64,000 nt of DNA from Klebsormidium nitens (lineage: Eukaryota; Streptophyta; Klebsormidiophyceae; Klebsormidiales; Klebsormidiaceae), in the NCBI GenBank assembly GCA_000708835.1, contig DF236976.1, positions 186,001 to 250,000 of the forward strand. Reading direction: 5' to 3'. The first letter of the stretch is position 1; the number at the start of each line of letters is the position of its first letter. This document shows positions 11,301 through 23,300 of this stretch, in pieces. The position numbers and the translations under genes were made by a program. The notes beneath the pieces are model-generated. The model saw nothing but the letters and a program-made list of their open reading frames with translations, did not search any database and was not told the origin of the DNA.

Positions 11301-14300
11301 GCACCCCCGCGCGGCCGCGTCAGCCGCGGCGCCCAGGAGCGCGTTCTGCCTCTGCGCGAGCGCGTGTATCATCGCGCACAGGAACACGCCGGGCTCGCGC
11401 GTTTCGACGCAGCTGAAGGCCAGGGGCTGGGAGGGGTCCATGGGCGGAGGCGGGGGCAGATCTTTACACTGCCAGCGCAGCGGTTCGGACCGGAGGGCGT
11501 CCCAGGCAGCGGTGAAGCGCTGAAATTGGGACCGGAGGAGAGGCCTGAGGAAGACAGAAAAGGTTAGTCAGCAATGAAAGGGGAGCGAAATTGACGGCAG
11601 AGCCGACAAGAATCTTGAACCTCGGCAAACGAGGCATCATCCAAGGCGCTCGACTACTGATAGCGCTGGTTCAACAATTATTTGCCGCGGTTGTTGCAAA
11701 GAACGATGCATGAGAGGACTTATTAAGAACGTGATGATATCGGGACTTGGTGGATGTGGGCTCAAGATGCTTGGAGGAAGGTGAGTAGCGAGAAAGAATA
11801 TGCACCCCACATGGGATGGAAGCATTGTAATAGAATCAGCATAACCGATTCAGCATATTACCAGGTTGACAGGAGACGAGTCGACTAGCACCTTAAAAAA
11901 CATTCCTCCTGCATCGGCATTGATCGAAAGTTCGTAACGGGAACAGCCTTCATGGAGGCGACTTTTCAGACTGCTTTCAGGGCGTTCGGGTCAGAAACTA
12001 GGGGTTGCTTCCGTGCGCAAAAACCCTGGCAAATCTCTGGCAAGAAGACTTTCAAGAAACCATTCAAATAGACTGAGACCGTGTGGTACGCCTCACCTTT
12101 GTCCGAGACGCTCCAAGGCCTGCTCCACGGACGTCCGCTCCGCCTCCCGGCGGTCCACCTGGTTCCCAAACCGGGTTAACACCTGGTTACTCCACTCGAC
12201 CAGCGGAAACAGCTCCTTAACCAGCTCCAACTGGTCTTCCTGCTCCAGGAACGCCCGCAGAAAGGGGTACCGGTCGTTGTTCTTCGCGTCCAAGAGGAAC
12301 GTGGCTTGGAAGTGAGAGAATGATGGGCGGCCACGTGTCCGCAGCAGCCGCGGCCGCCACTCCGCGCGGTACTCATTCGTCATCGCGAATTCCGTCTCCT
12401 CAATCTCCATCTTGAGAGCCCTGGAGCGGATTCCGGCGGAGCTCTCTTCCGTTCCCTTGTCACGAGTCAGTGCCGCCAAGACGGACTGCGGACGCGTGTC
12501 TTGCGTCACAGGACGTACGAACTCGTCCGCAAACGCCGTCTCCCAAACCTCGACGCTCCCAGGCACGGTGAGCTGGCCGGGAAGTTCGGAGAGTCCGCTG
12601 TCCGCCGTTCCGCTGATAGCCTCCCCCAGGGAGCTGAGGACGGAATGCACGACCGCCGACGCCTGCTGCACGTCACACGCCAGCTGCTGCCGCAGGAGGC
12701 GCCAGTCGTTGCACACGTGGCGCTGCACCAGATCACGTGCCTTGCCGTCATCCTCCGCTGAGCGGTTTCCGAGAACTAGACCGGAGAGCTCCCCCGGGGA
12801 ATGAAAACCGAGCTCAGAGCCGACTAGAAGGGCGGAGTGGGTGAGGAAGTGGAGCATGCGGAAAGCGACCGGGGAAAGGTTCCGGACGGTGTGCGAGAGA
12901 GAAGACACGCTCTCGGGCGTCTCTTGCAGATAACCTGCACAGAAAGGCACGTCGATAAGGCGTGCGTCGGGAAAAGGATGCTTGTTTAGCGCCAAAGTCA
13001 AAACCCTGAAAGCATTGGGCTGGACAACAAACGTACGAGAAGATAGTGATGCAAATCGTCAAAAAGTGAGGAAAGTAAACAAGCTGAGTTGGGAGAGAAA
13101 GTAGTGAGCTACTTGTGAATCTATGAACTTACGAACTTGCTTGATTTCCTTGCTTGCTTGCTTACTGACACTTCTTGCTTCTGCCCCAAAAGCTATGTAC
13201 GCATACACCTGTCTTTCCAAGACAATTCCGATTGCCGCCATGGGTTTCACATGAAGGAAAGGTTTCTCTGATAGCATCCGGAAGCCGCCAGATTACGCTG
13301 AATATGAAAGTGATTGAACGAAGCAACGAAAGTACTCTGCGCAGTTGAAGAATGCGCTCGCAGGAGCTTGGGAACGCTTGCGTGACCCAGTAACTAAATG
13401 GTCGCAATCCCTCACTGCTCAGAATAGGCACACCACGTCTGCACTTTAAAAGAGCTGACGAGTATCATCCAATCACTAAGAGCCCTCATAAGCTGGAAAG
13501 AAACAGACCCTACCAAGGAACGACATAAGAAAGTTGGGTCTTACCCGGGCGCTCCGTTCTTTCGCCCCCCGCAGCCATCGTCGGCTGTCCGTCCAGCCTC
13601 TGCAGCCCCCCGCCCGGGTTGAACGCTTCATGGTACCCTCTACCAATCTGGTTACGGCAGTCGGGGCACTGGGCTATGTCATTGATGGCCCCGCAGTTCC
13701 CCACAAAGAACAGCGCCCCGCACGCGCACCGGTAGCTCGTCAGCGCCTCGCGCCGTCGCAAGAGGTTCCCGGCGACCGCCTCCATGTCGGCCGCGCCCGC
13801 AACGAAGAAGTGCGCCGCGGCCGCGGCTGGGCGTTTCGCGTACTGGTCGAAGGGGGTTTGGACGCGCGGGTTCGGCGCCAGGACCAGCGCGAGGTGCGCG
13901 CACGCGGCCGCGAGGTGCTGTCCGGAGGCGTCGCCGTCGGGACGCATGAACAGGACGCTGTCTCTGCCGGTGGAGAAGGCGTTGTCCGCGAGGGCGACCA
14001 GCCCGCGCGCGACGCTGCCCGGCAGGTCGCCCCTTCGGACCGCGGACTTGAGAGCGGCGGCCGCGCGCTCACGCGGCCGCCCGAGGTCGCCTGCGGCTCT
14101 TTGGACGTAGAGAGAAGACGCGACGCCGTAGAGAAGTCCAAGCTGGATGGAGGGGTCTGCGGCGCTCTCTTTCACCAGCGCGTTGACGTCCTCTGCGTTG
14201 TTGCGCGCTGCGGCGAGCTCGAGACTGGCGCTCACTCTATCGAACACCGCGGAAACGTCTTCGCTGCGCGGCTGAAACGGGTCGAAACCGAGGGCCTTCT

Positions 14301-17300
14301 CCGCGCCAGCTGCGCTCCTCCAGGAGAGCGAACGCAGGGTTTCTTGAAAAGAGTCGCTCGGTACTTTGTCCCCCAGCCGTTCGATGATCTCGCCGACGGA
14401 CTGGAGCGAAAAGCGCTGCCGGAGCGTCTTCAGGATAAACACCAGGAGGGCGTCGGTGCCGGGCGCGCCCGCGGGAAGCTCCCGCCCCAGCGCAGTCACA
14501 ACCCGCTCCTCTAGTTGCTCGACATCGACGGTCCAGGCGTCCCGATCTCTGGTGTGAGCGGCCGCCGCCGCGAACGCGCCCAAAAGCGCGCGCAGAAAGG
14601 CGGCCGCGCACAGGTGGCGCAGGATGCCGTGAGCATCGGCTCCGGCGCGGAACAGCCTTCCCGCTGACGTCAGCAAGGGGATGAGCCTTCCAACCTTCCA
14701 CCCGTCGGCTTCTGAAGTTGCCACGTCACCCCCAACCTCCTTTGCCACGAGCACGGCTTCGGGACCCAGCGAGCCGAACAGCGCTCCTTGCATGACGTCA
14801 CAGACGAGCGCTTCGAGAGGGCCGTCCACGTCATCTGTCCACGTCCTCTGCTCTCTGAGTGCGTCTTCCAAAACTTTCAGGCAGAGCGGAACAGCGGATC
14901 CCCCGTCGTCTAGCAGAAGCGTCCCGGGCAGGTCCACCTTTTCCCCGGCCACCGTCAGCAGGCGCTCCAGCACGGGCTTCAGGAACCGGTTGAAACGACC
15001 GGCCTTACAGATGAACCGCGCAACGAGTGGACTCGTTCGTTTGTCCGAGAGGCTCGCGCCGAGCACTAGCGCCCAGAAACGATCCACGGAGTCTTCGAAG
15101 CGCGTCCCGGCCGTGACACTTTCCCGCAGACGGGTGAGCACGTGCTGAATCTGGTCCAGGCCCTCCGCTTGCGTCAGCAGGTCCGCGCCCCTCGTGCGCG
15201 CGATTTGGAGCAGCTCGCGCAGTGCCGCGCGCGTCTCTTCGCCTTCGAACGGAAGCGCGACGACCGAGATGAAGTCGCGCATCAGCGTCAGGAGCGCGCG
15301 CCACCCCTCGAGCGCGCGGCCGCGCGCCGCGCCCATGGCCGCGATCCGCCGCAAGACCCTGCTGGCGGCCGCCAGCCAAGCCTCCAAACCCCCAAGCCGC
15401 GCGAGCACGCGCTCGTCCGGCAGAAGCGCCTCGCTGAACGCCCCCAGCAAGAACGCGTCGAGTGATTCCAGCGGCTGTTCCCGGCGACGGGTTCCGTCCC
15501 ACTTTCCGAGAAGCTCTTGGAAGCTGAGCGCCCGGTTGCACGCCCCGAGCAGATTCAATCGCTCGGCGATGGCGGTCTCGAGCTCCCAGCAGGCGGCGTG
15601 CAGGGCTACCGGGTGCCCGGGGATCTCTGCCGACTGCTCCAGCAGCCAGAGGAAGGCCTGGCGAGCCTGCTCGGGGGAAAGGCCATCGACCGGGGGAGCT
15701 TGCAGGCACACGAAGTCAAGCACGTACTGGGGGAAGTAATCTTCGACCACCCGGGCCAGCGTCCCGGGCACCGAATTGGCGACCGCGACCAGGAGTTTGC
15801 CCGGATCGGTCGCCCTCGGACCAGAAACCGGACCGTCCGCATCCTGCGTCCGCTCCGACTCGTACAGCGTCCGCAGCTCCTCGACGGCCTTGCAGTAGAG
15901 CCCGCTGAAGGGCAGCGCCAACGGCAGGCGCGGCGGGAGCGCGTAGCACTCGAGGCCGCGCGGCTCGGGCAGGGTTTCGAGGTTTAGCGCGCGCTCGTCC
16001 AGGATCAGATCCAGCCACGCGGCCTTCACCTCCGGCGGCGCGTGGAAGTAGCCGGCGAGGGCCCCGTTCCGCTCGAGGGCGCACAGAAGCATGGCCAAGG
16101 GGCGGTGCACGCTGTCCTCCACCCGCTTCAACAGGGCCTCCCGCAGCGACGGCGACGTCAGCAGCGCGCGCTGGCTGCACGCCACGTGGCGCTGCCAGCC
16201 AATGGCGTCGCCGTTCGCGCGCAGCCAGTCGACCGCGCGCGCGCCGAGCGCGCGCAGGAGGTCCGCGTCGCCGGACACGGACGCCACCATGGTGCGGACG
16301 TGCGCTGCGGACGCGTTGGTGTTGTCGTACTTGATGCACAAGAAGGCCTCGTACAGCTTGCGGCGCGCGACGGAGGCGAAGGGGCAGCCCGGGGATTGGA
16401 GCAAGTCGACCAGGCTGCCTCGGCACAGGGCCCTGCACAAAGGATTGAGGAACGAATATGTCCACAATGCCTAAAATCTGTATTGCGCAAAGGACTCTGA
16501 TTGAGTGGATGCCGGATGATGCCGTGGGTCTTCACATTCTGGGATGTGATTTGGCAAGCCCCACCGCCTGATTCAGGGGTTCAAAACAAGCGAAAAGTCC
16601 AGCTTTTGTAATGTCGTAATCAACGCTTTTCTTAGAAGGATTTAGCGTGGAGTTGATCCAGTCTTGATCGTGCAGGAGAGTACTGGACGAGCATACTTTG
16701 ACCGGCGCTGACCTGGAACTGCATCAATTGAGCGTCATACAGCAGCTTTGGTGGACCGATCACACGGACACAAGAAGTGACTTTTTATGACAGAACTCAT
16801 TCAGAATTACCACTATCCTCCCAAACATTCCCTCACTAAAGATGATGTCCTCAAGTTGTCAGCAAGCCTTTGCAATCTCACCTGACAGAATTCTCCGACG
16901 GCTCCAAACAGTCCACGGCCGCCTGCCGCCAGCCGCACAGGAAGCTAAACCCCCGGAACCCTTGCGCGCCCGTCTTGGCGGCCCTCTCCATGTGGATCAC
17001 CAGCACCACGTGCTTCTGCGCGGCCGCGGCGGGCGCGGTCGCGGAGCGCGCGGCCGCGTGCTCGTCGACGAGGAACTTTGCCAGCTGGATGTGCGCGCGG
17101 TCGGCACGTGCCTCGCCCTGGAGGACGAGCAGCGCCGCGTCGGACGTCCAGAAGTGGTCCACGCGTGCGGCCAGGTGGCGCTCCGCGGTGAACGCGCTCA
17201 GCTGCTCGACCTGCGGGTGGGGTTTGAGGATTTAAAGATCTGAGGTTCTGAGGGTGGTGTTGTTTGACGGGTTTGATTGGTTGAGGATCTGAGATTCATA

Positions 17301-20300
17301 AGGCGAGTCTGGAAAACGGATTGTACAAATCCCGAAGATGGAAACAGGTGGGGATTCGATGTTTCGATCCCTCCGTATTTTCAACGTTCAGATTTCCGCG
17401 CGTTTCAGTAGATACAAGTTAGGATTTCGCCAAGACTTTCCTATAAGGGATTGTCTCTAAGAGAGCAAACCTGAAAAATTAGAAACCTCAGAAAAAGCTT
17501 TTTGCATCCTTCGGGACTGTGAGCTGATGCGACCTGCTCACCTGTACGTCAAAGCGGCTCTCTAGGATTGCGCGCACGTCTGTGTGAACGCTCGAGTATG
17601 TCATCACGATGGCCCGCAAGCCGGACTGCCCTTCCGGCGGAACGTCCTGCACGGAAGAGAGAACGGAAGGTGTCATTGATCAGCATACAAGGCCCTCAGA
17701 AACAGGCTTCGCTTCCACAGATTCTCAAAAAAAGGAGGTAGCGTGCGATAAGGTATAGGCGGGTTTGATGACCACTCAAGAGTCCCCTGCTTTTCAGAGC
17801 AGCCGCCAGATGCAACCTTGCCAACAGAGCTTTTTTGGCCTTTTAAGCGGAGCCTACAGAAGGGGCCGGTCAAAGCTCTTTTCTCCGCGTAACATCATCA
17901 GAACACCGTTTTCACTGCGTTGCATAGGCAGAAAAGCTTCGGCAAAGTAGAGATAAATTAGCAAACAGAAGCTGACACGAAATCTGACAGCCTCTTCTCA
18001 TTCTCTTCTGATTTTACCCAAAGGCAAAAGGCCTCACCGCCAGCTCCGCGGTTAGATACGCCGGCAGATCGCCGTGGCTCTGCTCGTCGAAGTAGGTAGA
18101 GAACCAGCGCTGCGCCTCAGCGGGGTCCATCTTGGAGAGCGCCGAGTCCAGGCTGCGCAGCATGCCGTCCGCTGTGGCGATGCGGACCAGGTCGCGCTTG
18201 CACCTTGACAGAAGCAATTATGACTTTCGGTGTTGAAGAATGACGTGTAAGATTAGTTGAGCCGTTGATAAAGGTTTCTGAGACGGATGGGCCTTCCTTT
18301 GACCAGGATTTACATTTGTGGGCTGGATATGCTATAGCACGACGAACAGTTTCGCTTACAGGTCAGGCCGACTCAAGCGGGAGACATCTTCGGGATTTTG
18401 GGACAAACTGAGAGATTGAATGGGCAGCTTGAGAGGTCGAGGATTGTAGAAGTCAAGTGTCCGAAACTGACCGCTTTTGCCACCAACTTGATTAACACGG
18501 CGGGCATGCGTTCTGTCAGCTCGCTACTGCTGCACGCATCGCTGCACGTCCACAAGGCAACTGGGCAGAAGCAAGGGGGCGAGAGGGTAGCAAAGGGGAT
18601 GGCCCAACGACCATACTCCCTTGGAAACATTCAATTCATCTCCGAGGGCACCTTTCCGCTTTTGTTGGAGTCCGTTTGGGACACAGAAGACCCCATTCTC
18701 TTGGCAATACAAATTCGCGAGGAGTCGCCTTTGCTCACCTTTCCAAGACGGTCTCGACACCTTCCGTCCCTCTCTCCGCACTATGGTGCAGCACCAGGGA
18801 TGGTAAGGTATCCCCGTGCAGCCCGCAGAAGACGTCATTCTCATCGAACGGCGCGAGCTCCCCCCCGGGCGCGTACGCGGTGGCCATTCCCACCGCCCAG
18901 TTGTGCAGCTCCGCCACAGCCGCGGTGAGCGCCGGTGTTAATACCCTCTGGTACGTGAGGTGGTGCTTTTCGAAGCGGTTCAGGAACGGCGGGTCGCACT
19001 GCGCGAGCGCGCGCTCGTCGACGAGGACGATGCACCGGAAGCGCGGGGACACGTGGCACATGGGCGAGCTGAAGGCGCCGAGCGCGACGCGGCAGTTGCG
19101 CTTGGTGCCGACGATGGAGTAATTCTGGTTCAGCATGTCGTATAGGCTGCCGTACACCGGCTCCATGCCCTTGAGGATCAGCGTGCTGTGGGAGGAAATA
19201 GGATTGGATCAGAGCGCTGTGGAAGGAAGTGGAGGCTGAGGACCGTATTGCCGGTCGAGTCGCAATACCCCAGAAAGTCTCCATGGATCGACGTCTTCTG
19301 TAGACATACATGAAGGGCGCAGCCTACGAAAGACCCATTCGGCATCAAATTCAACATAGTCCACGCAGAAGAGGAAGGCAATGATGCATTTCCAGCTTGA
19401 AGCAAGGGGCCAAGATTCTCAGGCAACTGAGAAGTGTGAGACAATGACTTTCTTCAAACCCCTCAGACGTTGTAAAGCGTTCCAACCTCGCAGAGAGCCT
19501 GGAAAGCAAAACAATTGCCTATCAAACCATAGCCGACGTTTATAACTCTGAGCCTACAGACCTGGACTTAGTCCCACCCGAACAGCCCGGTTGGCATCCC
19601 CGGGCACCCACCTGCCAATCTCCATGCAAGAGATGATCTTGCTGAGCACCCGGTAGCTGTACTCCTCGCTCTGGTCCTCAGCATACGCGCTCCCAAACAG
19701 CTTCACCGCGCCGGCCACCCCAACAAACTGCTCCAAAATCCCGAGACCCGCGTCGCCGTTCGTGATGATCATCAGATGCCGCGCTTGCTCGTCCCTCAGG
19801 TTCTCGCCCACCAGCTCCAGAACGCCCGGGGGATCCCCCACCGGGCCCCCGAGGCCCTGTTCCCGCAGGAAGATCTGCTCCACCGACTCCTCCCCCGGGT
19901 CCAGGTTCCCGCCGAAGTTGCGCCCCAGCGCGGCGACGATGTCGGCCGGGGTCAACGGGCCCTGTACGCGGCCGCGCAGGCACTTTATGAGCGAGTAAAA
20001 GTCGCGCAGGCCGTGGAAATGGGGCCTCGGCTGGCGGGCCTCGTACCCATGGTACGCGCGCGCGAGCGCGCGCAGCTGCGCGTCGAACGGCGCGCTGAGG
20101 GCCTCCCCGGAAGTCTCCAAATAGGCCTCCAGGATTGACCGGGCGGTTTCGTAGAGGTCGGTGACTGTGGGCTCGGGGCGCGAGAGGTGGATCGCCCGGT
20201 TCATCTTGGCCGGGTCGAGCTCCCAGTTGCTGATGCCAACTACGGCCACGTCGAGGAGGGCACCGGGGGCTGCCCCCGGGGGGTCCAATATGCTGTGCAA

Positions 20301-23300
20301 GACCTGAGGGGAAGGGTGCACAGGGTTGAAGGCTTTGAAAGAAAGGCGTTCTGAAAAGCGGCGGGCTCGAGACTTTAAGTCTTCGGCTGAATATGTCGTT
20401 GATTAGTTGGTGCTCTATGGAGTGTCCCTTGGTTCCGTAGGAATGACACGGCAAAAGGGCGGTTCAATGAGGTTCTAGGAGATGTATGAGTGGGACTTGA
20501 TATTTGTTTAAAAAAAATTCGAGTGGTCTTTGTTCTTCCACAAAATGCAAAGCTGGGACCAAGAAAGAGAGGATACTTTGGAAAGTCACGAATCCTCACC
20601 ACCTCAGAGTCTGAAGAACCTCAAAAATAAATGCTCAATAGTTCACATAAGTTTCAAGGATGCATGGTCACATGCTGGCAGTCTCACGGGAAGGCTAAAA
20701 GAACGCAGTAGGTTAACGTAACGGGCGGCGTTCCTTGCTTCACTGCTTTCTTTCTTTAAGCTGTCAAATGGGAGGCCCTCGCTACTAACGGCACGAGTTC
20801 ATCGCAAAAAGAGGCGATCCCTTATGTGGCTGCAACTCGAGATTGGATTCGGTAAAGGAATCCCATACCTTGAGCGGGTTGTGGCGCGATACCTCCGCGA
20901 GGCCCACTTCGTCTAGCAGCACCACCGGCAGCACGTCCTCGCTCTTGTTGCGCGCCTTGTATGCGCGCGCCTTCTCGAACACCTGCAGAAGCCGGAATTT
21001 TCCGCACGCACTCGTCTTCTCAATTCGAAGCGCATCTCCATTTCATAGCAACAAGTTTTTCCTGTATGGAGGGGCTTCTTGAGGCTAGCGTGGCCTGATT
21101 AGCAATGGAACAACGTTGCAGTTTTTGTTTGTCAGGCGCGGAAAAGTCGTTGATGATGAAATCAATCCGACTTCGGTTGAGTGTCCACTTGTTGCCTTCA
21201 GTTCAGACTTGCTCAAACACTTGCTCACTCGAGAATCTCGATGCAATGAATGTCATTAAAAGCAATGGACCAGATAGGCCTTTTCAACCTGCAGATTCAG
21301 GTCACGGAGACGGCCTTGAAGAGTCCTCTCCCGCTTCAACATCGAACGTTCTCTGTCTGGATTGAGCAAAACTTTAAGCAAAGTCCAAGAGGCGACTTTG
21401 GTAGTCTGATTTCCGGCGAAGTCCTGCTATTAACGTCACATATCATTAGGCGACTTACCTTTCTGATCCCCTCAGAGGTCGAGGACTCTGAGCCTTGGTA
21501 CGACATGACGTAGACCTGAGGGAGCTTCTGGAAGAAGGGGTCGCTGGAGTCCGGGCCTCGCAAATTGCTGCAGTGAAAGATGCAACCATCTTAAAGGCTG
21601 GTAAGGAGTTCGCAACAACGTAGCACCTTTATGTCTTTGTTAGCGACGATGTTCAGCGGACCGACCCGCTCTATATCTTCTACCAATCCAGTGACCTCAT
21701 GATCACGATACAATGTATCCCAAACGACAAAAAGAGTTGACATTCAAAGAACCATTCTTAATCTTAGGCTGCATTTTAACTATTGACCCGCTGTGGGCTG
21801 CTGAAGTCAAACATGATCATGACAGCCCAACTGCCACCAAGAGCAGGTTCCGACCACAAATTATACCCAAGAATGCACAAACAGGTCTTCGTGCCAGCGA
21901 GGGGGATTTCACGAGAAACAGGTGACAACGAAAAATCAGACTGCTTGAGTGGATCAAAGCTTTCTGCAACCTGCCGACCCTTTCTTCATACACAAGTCAA
22001 AGTAACTCATTATCTGCGTCCGCCCCAAAGCGCATAAGTTTGGATCCATTCAATTGTTTGTAGTGCCCACTTCGAAGATGGAACGCCCAAGAAGCAGAGA
22101 CGACACTGAGGAATCCAGTACCCGGCTTGATACAATTCCAGAAGATCGTGCTTCTCTCCACAGATTCAACCGCCCAGTTCGCCCACCTGTTGATGAGCTG
22201 CATGCAGAGCGACTTGCTGCACCCCGGCTTCCCAATCATGAACACCGGGATGCGCGTCAGCACGCACACCAGCGTCACGAACACGTTCTCGCGCAGCGCC
22301 GCGTTTTTCGCCGTCCCGGGGGGCAGCGCCATCCTATCCAAGTAGTCCATCTGCTCCCCCCGTAAAATGTCCTCGAACTCCCCCTCTCCCAGAGTGACTC
22401 CGTGCCGGGCGAATGTCCCCCTCACGAGCTCCCGGAAGCGCCGCCGCTGCTCGTCTGATGGGAGGCGGCAGTAGTAGCAGTGCGCGAGCGCCAAAACCAC
22501 GGACCGGAGCTCGATCTGGGCGCCCGGTTCGTTGCCCCGGTCGGCATTCAGCACTTTCCGGACGACGGACCCGACTGCCCCGAGCACGGACTCCGCTTTC
22601 CGGACGCGCCGCCGCTTCTTCTCGCTAGGTGGGCGGTCCGTCAGGCTTTGCGAGAACCACCGCTGAAGCGTCAGCCAGCGGCTGACGTCACGGAGGCTGA
22701 CGCAGCTGTCCTTTTCCTCCGTCCGGACGTACGCCTGGGACGTCGCCAGCAGGTCCACCAAGAGTTCGGACCGTCCGAGCGGGACGGACCGTTCGAACCG
22801 TCCGGAGACCATCTTCGAAATGTACAGCCGCTCATCCGCCGGGTTAAGCGAACCGTAGTCCCACGTCCAGTCCAGCATCGCCTCAGGCAGCTCGTTAACC
22901 CGGTACACTAACCGCGACTGGTCGTCCTTAACCCGCTGGTTAGCCAACCCCGCCGGCGCTTGGCTGGGCTCACCCCTCAACCGGTACGGGTTACAGGTCG
23001 CCAACAGGGTTAGGTTAACCGGGAGGGATATGCCGTCCAGGGAGCGGTGACAGACCAAATCGTTCAGGAGCCCCAGGTGCTGACACGTGTTCACTTCGTC
23101 GAGCAGGCCCCAAACCTCGCCGCCAGCGGCCGCGGCCTCGCAGCAGTCGCCCACGAACTCGAGGATGTCCTCTTCCGTCGTTCCGGCGTGGATGTTCAGG
23201 CAGCGGAACGGAACTTCCACGACCCGGGCGAGGTACGAGATCAGGCTCGTTTTCCCGCACCCCGTCTCGCCCATGATGACCACCGGCACGCGCGCGCGGA

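Noticed and set aside
13534-14514. Long plus-strand open frame of 326 codons
   Set aside because: It lies antisense to RNF213-like exon 12. High GC leaves few stops in other frames, and its composition (Arg/Ala/Gly) has no family resemblance.
18450-18545. Candidate small RNF213-like exon with SELTERMPAVLIKLVAKA
   Set aside because: Its exit phase does not fit exon 9 (18038-18203), while exon 8 joins exon 9 directly in phase and restores the conserved reading.
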